In this document: positions 12,615 through 24,059 of the stretch, piece after piece
How the letters are laid out: each line of letters starts with the position of its first letter
Numbering within the stretch: the stretch's first letter is position 1
From: Vombatus ursinus
Lineage: Eukaryota > Chordata > Mammalia > Diprotodontia > Vombatidae
Length of the DNA stretch: 64,000 nt
Direction of reading: 5' to 3'
NCBI RefSeq assembly: GCF_900497805.2
Contig: NW_020954719.1
Location: 1,116,001-1,180,000, forward strand
Notes under the pieces: model-generated
Databases searched by the model: none
Told to the model about the DNA's origin: nothing
Seen by the model: the letters and a program-made list of their open reading frames with translations, nothing else
Translations under genes and position numbers: made by a program

Positions 12615-13374
12615 GGTCTGTCACAAGAGGGTAAAAGTGGAGCATAGTCCACTTACGTAACACCCTCGCAAGCCAGCGGCTGGCCTTGGGGATGACTGAA
12701 CCAGTTCCAAAGCTCTCAGCAAACATAGATATTAAGGAGGTCTGACAACTAGTCAGAAGGAGATTACAGAGATCCTCTTTCTTGACACTAGGTACACGAC
12801 TCTGTTGCAGTCATACACAAGGATCTGGATCACAGTCCTGGGTCACAGTCCCAGGGCAATAAGGAGCATTAGCACACCAGTTTGTGGTCACAGAGTCACA
12901 TTTCCAGGGTAGAAAAAAGTATGGACCCTTAAGACCAGAGCAAAAACCAGCAGACTAGCAAACACAACTCTCCTTAGATCATACCACCTTCAAAGAACTG
13001 AAAACTTACAGACTCCCAGAACTAGCTCTGAAAATACCCCCTCCAATGTGTGAGCAGAGCCCAACTTTAACATAAAGTTAAAAATCAAGAAATAGGGTAG
13101 AAAAAATGAGTAAACAACAAAAAAAGGTGACCATATAAAGTTACTATGGTGATAGGGAAGATTAAAACACAAACTCAGAAGAAGACAACAAAGTTAAAGA
13201 CCCAAAAGAATCCCTTAAAAAAAAAGAAGCTCAAAAAGGATTTTTAAAATCAAATAAGAGAGGTAGAGGGAAAAATGGGGGGGGGATTAAGATTTATACA
13301 ATAAAATAGTGAAAAAAGAGTCATCAGCTTGATAAAGGAGGCATAAAAATACTAAAGAAAATGACACCTTAAAA

Positions 13375-16343
13375 CAATAATTAGGAACCATTTTGCCCAA
13401 CTGTATGCCAATAAATTTGACAATCAGTGAAATGGATGACTATTTACAAAAATGTAAATTGTCCATATTAATAGAAGAGGAAACAAAATGCTTAAATAAC
13501 CCCATCTCAGAAAAAGAAATTGAATAAGCCATCAATGAACTCCCTAGGAAAAAATCTCCAGGGCCAGATGGATTTACAAGAAAATTCTATCAAACATTTA
13601 AAGAACAATTAATTCCTATACTATATAGACTATTTGGGAACATAGGTGAAGAAGGGGTCTTACCAAATGCTTTTTATGATACAAACATGGTGCTGATACC
13701 TAAATCAGGAAGAATCAAAACAGAGAAAGAAAATTATAGACCAATTTCCTAATTAATATAGATGCAAAAATTTTAAATAAAACATTAGCGAAAAGATTAC
13801 AGCAACTTATCACAAGAATAATACACTACGACCAGATAGATTTGTACCAGGAATGTAGGGCTGGGTCAATATTAGGAAAACTATCAGCATAATTGATCAT
13901 ATCAACAATTTAACAGAAACTACATGATTATTTCAATAAATGCAGAAAAAACTTTTGACAAAATACAACACCCATTCCTATTAAAAACACTAGAAAGCAT
14001 AGGAATAAATGGAATCTTCCTTGAAATGATAAGGAGCATCTACCTAAAACCTTCCGTAAACATCATATCTAATGGGGATAAGCTACAAGGATTTCCAATA
14101 AGATCAGCAGTGAAACATGGATGTCCATTTTCCCCACGGTTATTCAATAAGTACTAGAAAAGTTAGCTTTAGCAATAAGAGAAGAAAAAGAAATTGAAGG
14201 TATTAGAATAGGCAAAGAAGAAACAAAGCTATCACCCTTTGCAAATGATATGATGATATACTTAGAGAATCCTTGAGAATCAAGTAAAAAACTACTCGCA
14301 ATAATAAACAACTTTAACAAAGTTGCAGGATATAAAATAAACTCACATAAATCATTGGCATTTCTATATTTTACCAACAAAACCCAACAGTAAGAAACAG
14401 AAAGAGAAATCTCATTTAAAGTTACTGTAGACATTATAACATATTTAGGAGTCTAATTCCAAGACAAACCCAGGAACTCTATGAAAACAATTACAAAACA
14501 CTTTTCCACAAATAAAGTCAGATCTAAGTAATTGGAAAAACATCAGATGCTCATGGGAAGGCCAAGCTAATACAATAAAAATGACAATTCTACCTAAGTT
14601 AATTTACTTATTCAATGCCATACCAATCAAACTACCAAAAATTATTTTACAGAGCTAGAAAAATAATAACAAGATCCATTTGGAAGAACAAAAGGTCCAG
14701 AATATCAAGGGAACTAATGAAAAGAAATGCTAGGGAAGGTGGCTTAGCCATACCAGATTTTAAATTGTATTATAAAGCAGCAATCATCAGAACTACTTGG
14801 TACTGATTAAGAAATAGAATGGTGAATGGATGAGTGGAATAGGTTAGGCACACAAGACATAGTAGTCACTGACTATAGTAATCTACTGTTTGATAAACCC
14901 AAAGACCCCAGCTTCTGGGATAAGAACTATTTGACAAAAACTGTTGCGAAAACTGGAAAAGAGAATGGCAGAAACTAGGCATAGATCAAAATCTTACACC
15001 ATACACCAACATAAAGTCAAAATGGGTACACGATTTATATATAAAGGCTGATACTATAAGCAAACTGGGAGAGTAAGGAATAGTTTATCTGTCAGATTTA
15101 TGGAGAACAGAAGAATTTCTGACCAAACAAGAGATAGAGAACATTATGAAATGCAAAATGGATCATTTTGATTACATTAAATTGAAAAGTTTTTGCACAA
15201 AGTCAATGCAACCAAGATTAGGAAGGAAACAGAAAAGTGGGAAAGAATTTTTACAAACAGTGTCTCTGATAAGGGCCTCATTTCTCAAATATGTAGAGAA
15301 CTAAGTCAAATTTATAAGAATACAAGTCATTCCCCAATTGATAAATGGTCAAAGGATATGAAAAGGCAGTTTTCAGATGAAGAAATTAAAGCTATCTATA
15401 GTCATATGAAAAAATGCTCTAAATCACTATTGATTAGAGAAATGCAAATCAAAATGACTCTGAGGTACCCCATCACATCTATTAGATTAGCTAACATGAC
15501 AAAACAGGAAAATGATAAATGTTGAAGAAGATGTGGGAAAATAGGTACATTAATGCATTGTTGGTGGAGTTGTGAACTAATCCAATCATTTTAGAGAGCA
15601 ATTTGGAACTATGCCCAAAGGGCTTTAACACTGTGCATACCCTTTGCCCTAGAAATAACATTTCTAGAGCTTTATCCCAAAGAGATCTTAAAAATGGGAA
15701 AAAGACCCACATGTACAAAAATATTTATAGCAGCTCTGTTTGTGGTGGCAAAGAATTGGAAATTGAGGGGATGCCTATCAACTGGGGAATGGCTGAACAA
15801 ATGGTGGTATACGAATGTAATGGAGTACTATTGTTCCATAAGAAATGATGAGCAGGCAGACTTCAGAAAAAACTGGAAAGACTTGTATGGACTGATACTG
15901 AGTGAAGTGAGCAGAACCAGGAAAACACTGTACACAGTCATGTTGTGCGATGACTAACCTTGATAGACTTAACTCTTTTCAGCAATGCAAGGATGTAAGA
16001 CAATGTGGAGATCTGGATCACATCTCCACATTTTCATGGTGGAAAATGCTATCCACATCCAGAGAAAGAACTATGGAGTCTGAATGCAGATGAAAGCATA
16101 CAATTTGCTCTTTTTTTTCTTCTATTTTGTTTTCTTTCTTCTTTCTTGTAGTTCCTCCTATTGGTTCTAATTCTTCTTTAGAACATGACTAATGTGAAAA
16201 TATGTTTAATAGGAATATATGTAGAACCTATATCAGACTGCATGCCATCTTGGGGAGGGAGGCAGAGCTGGGGGGGGTGAAATTTAAAACTCAAAAGTTT
16301 ATGGAAGTGATTGTTGAAAACTAAAAATAAATTAATTAAAAAA
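13375..16343 (+). mobile_element. Element B: 5'-truncated L1 carrying RT, inserted in A
   Basis: It starts inside ORF2 and runs through the RT core and C-terminal region to a complete 3' UTR ending TAAATTAATTAAAAAAAA. The RT part near 13,924 translates as INAEKTFDKIQHPFLLKTL. The YADD-equivalent box near 14,238 reads FANDMMIY, so an aspartate is changed, and the frame has several stops: a dead copy. A 21-bp target duplication with one mismatch (13,354-13,374 and 16,344-16,364, containing GAAAATGACAC) proves separate insertion into A's ORF1. Confidence 0.9.
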
Positions 16344-16494
16344 AAAGAAAATGACACTTTAAAAAACAGAATTGGTCAAATGGAAAAGGATGTTCAAAAA
16401 TTCACTGAAGACAAGAACTTCACAAAAGAAGAATTGGCAAAATGGAAGAGAAAGCACAAAAACTCACTAAAGAAAATAATTCCTGGGGTGGAGC

Positions 16495-16503
16495 CAAGAT
16501 GGC
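16495..16503 (+). promoter_or_regulatory. YY1-type motif at the 5' end of element C
   Basis: CAAGATGGC lies about 12 bases from the element's first base. The same word in the same place directs accurate L1 transcription start in human L1 (known for YY1). Element G has the identical word at 45,665-45,673 and H has AAAGATGGC at 59,534-59,542. Confidence 0.6.
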
Positions 16504-17656
16504 AGAGTTAGAAGCAGTGACTTGCTTGACCTCTCCCCCAATCCCCTCCAAATACCTGTAAAAATGGCTCTAAACAAATTCTAGAGCAGCAGAATCCACA
16601 AAAAGACAGAGTGAAACAAATTTTCCAGCCCAAGACAACCTGGATGGTTGATGGGAAAGGTCTATTGCACCAAGCTGGGACAGAAACACAGTTCAGTGTG
16701 GCCGCACAAAGATGAGGCCTCAGTGAACCTGGAGAATGCCTCAGGGGACTGAATCAAGGGGAGCTGTAGTTTCCAGTCTTCTCAACCCACAAAAGCCAAA
16801 GACAACTTAGAAGGTCAGTAGGAAAGGTCTATGAACATGGTGAGAAAGAAACTCGGTCCAGCCCCAGTCCTGGCATAGCCCCAGGGTGGTGGCTGTTTCC
16901 AAAGCTCTAGACCCACAGATAAAGGGGCGGTCAAGCAACTGATCAGAGGGGGATTGCAGGGATCTCTTTGTTGGTGCTGAGGCAGGATTCTCTTGCTTTG
17001 CCCATGTTTGGATCTGGGTTGCAGTTCTGGGTGGTGGTCCTGGCGCGAGGAGGAGTGCTGGCATGGTGGAGTTTGTGGTAGCAGTGGAGAGGGAATCCTC
17101 CTCACAGTTCCAAGGCAGAAAAGAGTGCTTGTGGTCACTCACAGACCAGAGCATAGGCCAGGAAAGGAGTAAACACCTCACTTTTAATCATATCACCTTG
17201 GAAGAACTGAAAACTTAAGGTCCCTAGAAGTATCTCAGAAAACAGCTACACAAAACCCCCAAAGCTTGGGACAGTACGTTCTCCACACTGGAAGCAGACT
17301 CCTACCTTAACAAAGAGTTTAAAAGTCAAATAATTGGCTGGGATCATGAGCAAACAGCACAAAAAAAGTCACACCATAGAATTTTACTTTGGTGACAAAA
17401 AAAGATCAAAACATACAACCAGAAGAAGACAACAAAGTCAAAGATTCTACACTGAAAGCCTCCAAGAAAAGTCTGAATCAGTCCCAGGCCATGGAAGAGC
17501 TCAAAAAGGATTTTGAAAAGCAAGTAAGAGAAGCTGAGGGAAAACTGGGAAGAGAAATGAGTGTTACAAGAAAATCATGAAAAATGAGTCAACAGCTTGC
17601 TAACGGAGACCCAAAAAAATACTAAAGAAAATAACACCTTAAAAATTAGACTTAAG

Positions 17657-17810
17657 GGGGGCAGCTAGGTGGCACAGTGGATAGAGCACCAGCCCTGAAG
17701 TCAGGAGGACCTGAGTTCAAATCCGGTCTCAGACCAGACACTTGGTACTTACTAGCTGTGTGAGCCTGGGCAAGTCACTTAACCCCAATTGCCTCACCAA
17801 AAAAAAAAAA
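17657..17810 (+). mobile_element. CORE-SINE (WSINE1/MAR1 type), first of a pair
   Basis: Complete head and CORE box with a long A tail. Flanked by AAAAATTAGACTTAAG at 17,641 and 17,811. Confidence 0.95.
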
Positions 17811-17826
17811 AAAAATTAGACTTAAG

Positions 17827-17971
17827 GCAGCTAGGTGGCACAGTGGATAAAGCTCTGGCCTTGGAGTCAGGAGGACCTGAGTTCAAATTCAGCCTCAGAC
17901 ACTTGGCACTTACTTAACCCCTTGGCAAGTCACTTAACCCCAATTGCCTCACCAAAAACAAAACAAAAGAA
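17827..17971 (+). mobile_element. CORE-SINE (WSINE1/MAR1 type), second of a pair
   Basis: Flanked by AAAAATTAGACTTAAG (17,811) and AAAAATTAGACTA (17,972). It therefore shares its target word with the SINE just upstream. Confidence 0.95.
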
Positions 17972-18895
17972 AAAAATTAGACTAACCTAATTGTCAAAAG
18001 AGGTCCAAAAGGCCAATGAGGAGAATACCTTAAAAAGCAGAATTGGCCAAATGGAAAAGGAAGTCCAAAAAGCTCACTGAAGAAATACTTCCTTAAAAAT
18101 TAGAATGGAGCAAATGGAAGCTAGTGACTTTATGAAAAATTAAGACATTATAAAACAAAACCAAAAGAATGAAAAAAATAGAAGACAATGTGAAATATCT
18201 CATTGGAAAAACAACTGACCTGGAAAATAGATCCAGGAGAAATAATTCAAAAATTATTGGACTACCTGAAAGCCACAATCAAAAAAAGAGCCTAGACATC
18301 ATCTTTCAAGAAATTATCAAGGAAAACTGCCCTGATACTCTAGAACCAGAGGGTAAAAATAGAAATGGAAAGAATCTGCCAATCACCTCCTGAAAGAAAT
18401 CCCCAAAGGAAAACCCCTAGGAATATTATAGCCAAATTCCAGAGTTCCCAGATCAAGAAGAAAATATTGCAAGCAGCCAGAAAGAAACAATTCAAGTATA
18501 GTGGAGCCACAGTCAGAATAACACAAGATTCAGCACCTTCTACATTAAGGGACCAGAGGGCTTGGAATACGATATTCTGGAGGGCAAAGGAGATGGGATT
18601 ATAGCTAAGAATCACCTACCCAGCAAAACTGAGTATAATCCTTCAGGGGAAAAATGAACATTCAGTGAAACAGAGGACTTTCAAGCATTCTTGATGAAAA
18701 GACCAGAGCTGAATAGAAAATTTGACTTTCACATACAAGACTCAATAGAAGCATGAAAAGATAAACAGGAAAGAGAAATCATAAGGGACTTATTAAAGTT
18801 GAACTGTTTACATTCCTACATGGAAAAATGATATCTGTAACTCATGAGACCTTTGTCAGTATAGGGGTAGTTGGAAGGGAAAAAATAGAGAGAGA

Positions 18896-18898
18896 GAC

Positions 18899-18958
<60 letters not shown>
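18896..18958. repeat. (AGAT)n microsatellite
   Basis: About 15 tetranucleotide units in the ORF1-downstream spacer of element C. Confidence 0.97.
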
Positions 18959-21900
18959 GGCACAGCATGAGTTGAAGATGAAGGGGTAATATCTAAAAAA
19001 TAAAAGTAAGAGGTGAGAGAGGATTATACTGGGAGAAGGAGAAAGAGAGAGGTAGAATGGGGTAGATTATCTCACATAAAACAGACAAGAAAAAGCTTTT
19101 ATAGTGGAGGGGAAGTGGGGGAAGGTGAGAGGGAATGAGTGAATCTTATTCTCATAGGATTTGGCTTAAGGAGGGAATAACATACACACTCAATTGGGTA
19201 TGGAAATCTATCTTACCCTACAGGAAAATAGGGAAGAAGAGGATAAGAGAGGGGTAGATGACAGAAAGGAGGGCAGATTGGGGGAGGGGTAATCAGAAGC
19301 AAAGACTTCTGAGGAGGGACAAGGTCAAAAAAGAGAATAGAATAAATGGGGGGTGAAATAGGATGAAGGGAAATGTAGCTAGTTTTTCACAACATTACTA
19401 CTATAGAAGTGTTTTGCATGACTACACATATATAACCTGTATCCAGTTGCTTGTCTTCTCAATAAGGGTGGGTGGGGAGGGAGGAAGGGAGAGAATTTAG
19501 AACACAAAACTTTTAAAATAAAATTTTTAAAATTGTTTTTACATGCAACTGTGAAATAAGATATACAGGCAATGGGATATAGAAATCTATCCTGCCCTAT
19601 AGGAAAATAGAAGGGGAAGGGGATGGGGGGGTGATAGAAGGGAAGGTAGATTAGGGGAAGGTGTATTCAGAATGCACCCTTCCTTGGGGTGGGGGAGGAG
19701 TGAGATGGGGAGAAAATTTGGAACTCAAAATCCTGTTGAAATGAATGTCTAAAACTAAAAATAAATAATAATAAATAAGTAAAAAAAAGAATGGAAAAGG
19801 TCAAAAAAAATAAAATAAAAGTCACTAAGCTTCAAAAAAAAGAAAAAGAATTCCTTAAAAATTAGAATTGAGCAAGTAGAAGCTAATGACTCCATGAGAC
19901 AGCAAGAAACAATAAAAAAGAATGAAAAATAGGAGAAAATGTGAACTATCTCATTGGAAAAACAATTGATTTAGAAAATATGTCAAGGAGAGATCATTTA
20001 AGAATTAATGGATTACCTGAAAGCCATGATCAAAAAAGAGCCTATATATCATATCAATAAATTATCAAGGAAAACTGTCCTTATATCCTAGAACCAGAGG
20101 GTAAAATAGAAATTGAAAAAACAATCACCTCCTGAAAGAGAACCCGAAATGAAAACTCACAAGAATATTTTAGCCAAATTTCAGAGCTCCCAGGTCAAGG
20201 AGAAAATATTGCAAGCATCCAGAAAAAAACAACTCAAATATTGTGGAGTCACAATCAGGATAATACAAGATTTAACATTTTCTACCTTGAAGGATCAGAG
20301 GGCTTGATATTCTAGAGGGCAAGAATCACCTACTCAGCAAAACTGAGTATATGATCTTTCAGGGTTTAAAATGAATATCCAATGAAATAGAAGACTCTCA
20401 AGCATTCCTGATGAAAACACCAGAGTTGAATAGAAAATTTGACTTTCAAATATAAGACTCAAGAGAAGCATAAAAAGGTAAACAGGAAAGAGAAATCATA
20501 AGGGATTCAATGAGGTTAAACTGTTTACATTCTTCCATGAGGTGATGATACTTGTAACTCCTAAGAACTTTATCATTATTAGGGCAGTTAGGAAGAGTAT
20601 ACACAGACAGAAAGCATGGGTGTAAGTTGAATATGATAAGATGATATCCCAAAAAATAAAATTAAGGGGTGAGAAAGAGGAATGCACTGGTCAAAGGGGG
20701 AAGGGAGAAGTAGAATAGGGTAAGTTATCACATAAAAGAGGCACAAAAGAGCTTTCACAGTTGAGGGGAAGATGTGGGAGGTTGGGGGCGGGGGAAGAGT
20801 GCTTGAACTTGAATTCTCATCAGAATTGACTGAAAGAGGGAATAACATATACACCCAGTTGGGTATAGAAATTTATCTTACCCTACAGGGAAGTAGGAGA
20901 AGGAAATAAGAGAAGTGGGCTAGGCTGATAAAAGAGATGGCAGATTGGGAGAGGCAGAAGTCAGAAGCAAAACACTTTTGAGGATGGACAGAGTGAAAGG
21001 AGAGAGAAAGGATAAACAGGAAGAAAAGTAGTATGGAGGGAAATACACAGTAATCATAACTGTAAAAGAAAATTATAGCAAGTTTTTGTGATAAAGGCCT
21101 CTTTTCTCAAATACATAGAGAACTGAGTCAAAGATTACAAGTCATTCCCCAATTGATAAATGGTCAAAGGATCTGAACAGTAAATTTTCAGAAAGAAATC
21201 AAAGCTATCTATAATCATATGAAAAAATACTGTAAATCACTATTGATTAGAGAAATGTAAATTAAAATAACTCTGAGGTACCACCCCACATCTATCAGAT
21301 TGACTAATATGACAGAAAAGGAAAATGACAAATGTTGGAGGGGATGTGGGAAAACTAGGACATTAATGTTGGTGCAGTTGTGAACTGATCCAACCATTCT
21401 AGAGAGTAATTTGGAACTACGCCCAAAGAGCTATAAAACCATGCATACCCTTTGACCTAGCAATACCACTACTAGTTCTGTATTCCAAACAGTTAAAAAA
21501 CAAAAAGGAAAAGGACCCAAACATACAAAATTTTTTATAGTTTTTTGTGGTGGCAAAAAATTAGAATTTGAGGGGATGCCTATCAATTGGGGAATGGCTG
21601 AACAAGTTGTGGTATATGATTGTGATGGAATACTATTGTGCTATAAGAAATGATGAGCAGGATGCTCTCAGAAAAACCTGGAAAGGGAGGATTCTGGGAA
21701 GATGGAAGAGTAAGTCAGAAAATTCCAAGTTCTTCAGATTTCCCCCACAAACAAGACAAAATAACATCTCAGGGCAAATGTAGAGGGGCAAAAATAAACA
21801 AGAGTTGGGGCAGAACAGTGGTTCTCCTGGGACAACGAGGGAAGATCCTAAGAAAAATCACGGGACCTAGGGTTGGTCCCTGTGAAGTATAAACATCTCC

Positions 21901-22299
21901 AGTCTAGTTCTGCTGAAGCAGCAAGCGATGAGCCCTGGGGCTAGCTGGGTTGGGGGTAGCCTCAGCTCCAGTCACAGGAATTTTCACCTCCTGGAGAGTG
22001 TGCAGAGTTGGGCATCTTGAGTGGGGGAAGATTGAGGGAACCTCTGCTAAGAGACACCAGGCCCAGCTGTGCTGCTGATGTGGCCTTGGGCAAGAAAGAA
22101 GCAGCAAAGGCTGGGCCAATACAGAAGTAGTGGGGTGGAGACTCTGCTGGCTGTGGGCAATTACAGGAGGGTGGAATTCTTGTTTTCTATTCCAGGCCAG
22201 AGGGGAGAACTGAAGGAGGATCTGAATCCAGGGGCACCATCTCCCATACCCCAGGACTAGAGGTGATTTCAACAGGTTGCTGTAATTTTTTTAAAAAAT

Positions 22300-23285
22300 A
22301 AGCGGGCAAAGGAGAAAGAATCCAACTATAGAAAGTTGCTATGGGAATAGAGAAGACTGAGGTTCATCTTCAGAGGAATATACTGAAGCAAAAAAAAAAG
22401 CCTCTTCTACCCCAAAGAGTAACACCAAATGGTCACCTGCCCAAAAAGAATTCACAGAAGAACTTAAGAAAGACTTTAAAAATCAAATGAGAGAGATTGA
22501 GGAAAATTAAAAAAAAAAAAGAACAATCCAAGAAAAACAAGAAGATTATGAAAAGAAAGTCAAGCAACTGAAAAAGGAGATCCAGAATTTTAAGGAAGAC
22601 AATAACTCCTTGAAAATTAGAATTAGGCCAGGGTAAGACAGCGAAGTTACAAGAGACCAAGAAAAAACAAAACAATATATAAAAAATGAATAAATAGAAA
22701 AGAATGTGAAACATCTCTTAAGAAAAATAACTGATCTAGAGAACAGATCAAGAAAAGAAAACATAAGAATAATTGGAGTACCTGAAAGCTATGATCAAAA
22801 AAAGAATCTTGATACAATAATACAAGAAATAATTGAAGAAAATTGTCCTGAAGCATTAGAACAAGAGGGGAAAGTAGAAATAGAAAAAATCCACTGATTA
22901 CCACCTGAAAGAGATCTTATGAGGAAAATCTACAGGAATATCATAGTCAAAATTAGAAAACCCCCACCTCAAGGAGAAAATATTATGAGCAACAAGAAAA
23001 AAATAATTCAAATATGGAGGAGATACAATTAGAATCACACAAGACCTAGCAGCAGGAATGTTAAAAGATCATAGGTCTCAGAACACTATAAAACAAAAGT
23101 GCAAAAAAACTGAGGTTGCAAACAAAAGTATCATACCCAGCAAAGTTAAGCCAAATCCTGAATGAAAAAAGTGGACATTCAACAAATTATCAGACTTTCA
23201 TGATTTTGCTGCAAAAAAACCTGAACTTAATAGAAAATCTGATATACAAGATCCAAGAGAAATATAAGGCACATATCAAAGACTA
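22300..23285 (+). pseudogene. Element E ORF1 (L1 ORF1p-like), disrupted
   Basis: Fragments show the coiled coil and the conserved core: IRIIGVPESYDQKKNLDTII near 22,766, then EENCPEALEQEG. The start codon equivalent has decayed (ATAAGC near 22,298). Several stops break the frame. Confidence 0.7.
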
Positions 23286-23975
23286 ATTACAAGGGACTCA
23301 ATAAGGACAGACCATTTATCTTTTACATGAGGAAACGTAAAACTGTGTCTAAGATTGTTATTAGTAATTGGGTAGTTTGAAAGAATGATTCAGTAGAACT
23401 GAGTACGATGTGATCATAAAAAGCAAAACTGGGTGGAAAAGGTAAAAAGAGTAATTATCTTAAACAAATGAGGTGTGAGAGGAAGAACAAATACAGAAGA
23501 ATCTGATGGGAGAGGAAGGCTGTTAGTTCTAGAACCCTACTCTCATCGGGAATGGGTTCAAGAGGGAACAATACATATTATATACACATAAATATATATG
23601 TATATTACATGTGTATAAAAGTCTTCTAAATTCAGAAAGAAATAAAAGGCTAAGTGAGTAGGGAGGGGAGAAAGGATGGGGGGGGAATGATAAGAGGAAA
23701 GGGAGAGGATAAGGGAAGGATCCTGGTGGGGTAGATTAAGTAAAAGGAGGACAAGGTAGCTGATTAGAAGTAAAGTAGAGGAGTCAGGAGGGATTGGAAA
23801 TAAGAGATACATACAAATATAAAATAAAGATCAGGAGTAGAATTTATTAGGGAAAAAAAGTAGGGATAGTAATCATGATCTCAGACAAAGTTAAAACTAA
23901 AATACATTTAATCAGAAGAGAAAAATAGGGAAACTACACTATAGGTCAGTCATATTAATCAATATTGTTTTACAC

Positions 23976-24059
23976 CAGCACTTCTTAAACTATGGGTTGT
24001 GACCCCATGTGGGGGTCACACTGAAAGGGTAACAAGTGGAAAAAGTTTAAAAAGCCCTG
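23976..24059. mobile_element. 84-bp hAT-type MITE
   Basis: The ends are imperfect inverted repeats: CAGCACTTCTTAAACT at left, and AAGTTTAAAAAGCCCTG at right (reverse complement CAGGGCTTTTTAAACTT). The 8-bp duplications TTTTACAC (23,968-23,975) and TTTTAGAC (24,060-24,067) match 7 of 8, as expected for hAT. The GTTGTGACCCC / GGGGGTCACA interior is partly palindromic. Too short to encode transposase. Confidence 0.75.

Larger units (their letters stand above)
17346..18756 (+). pseudogene. Element C ORF1 (L1 ORF1p-like RNA-binding protein), disrupted
   Basis: It starts ATGAGCAAACAGCAC (MSKQHKK...). Coiled-coil heptads of the IGQMEKEVQK kind follow, then the RRM-like core region around KIIGLPESHNQKKS (near 18,250). 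It ends SIEA-stop at 18,754-18,756. ORF1p forms trimers on L1 RNA in other mammals. Two CORE-SINEs are inserted in the coiled-coil region, and the frame is further broken by stops. Start chosen because G and H begin at the equivalent ATG. Confidence 0.75.
16484..19793 (+). mobile_element. Element C: half-L1 (HAL1), 5' UTR + ORF1 + 3' UTR, inserted in A
   Basis: It begins GGAGCCAAGATGGCAGAG, very like the start of placental L1. It has a 5' UTR of about 860 bp, ORF1 at 17,346-18,756, a purine-rich spacer, then jumps straight into 3' UTR at about 19,385 with no ORF2 sequence. A second spacer/3'-UTR-like block follows at 19,560-19,785. Flanking duplicate: AAAGAAAATAATTCC at 16,469 and a similar AAAGAAAAAGAATTCC at 19,839. 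The exact 3' edge is blurred by A-rich sequence. Confidence 0.8.

Noticed and set aside
13354-13400. Element A/B boundary as a simple internal deletion joining ORF1 to ORF2
   Set aside because: The ORF1 side resumes at 16,365 after a 21-bp repeat of the seam, so B is an insertion, not a deletion scar.
16807-17181. 124-codon minus-strand frame as a gene
   Set aside because: It lies antisense within element C's 5' UTR. No homology, and related 5' UTRs do not keep it.
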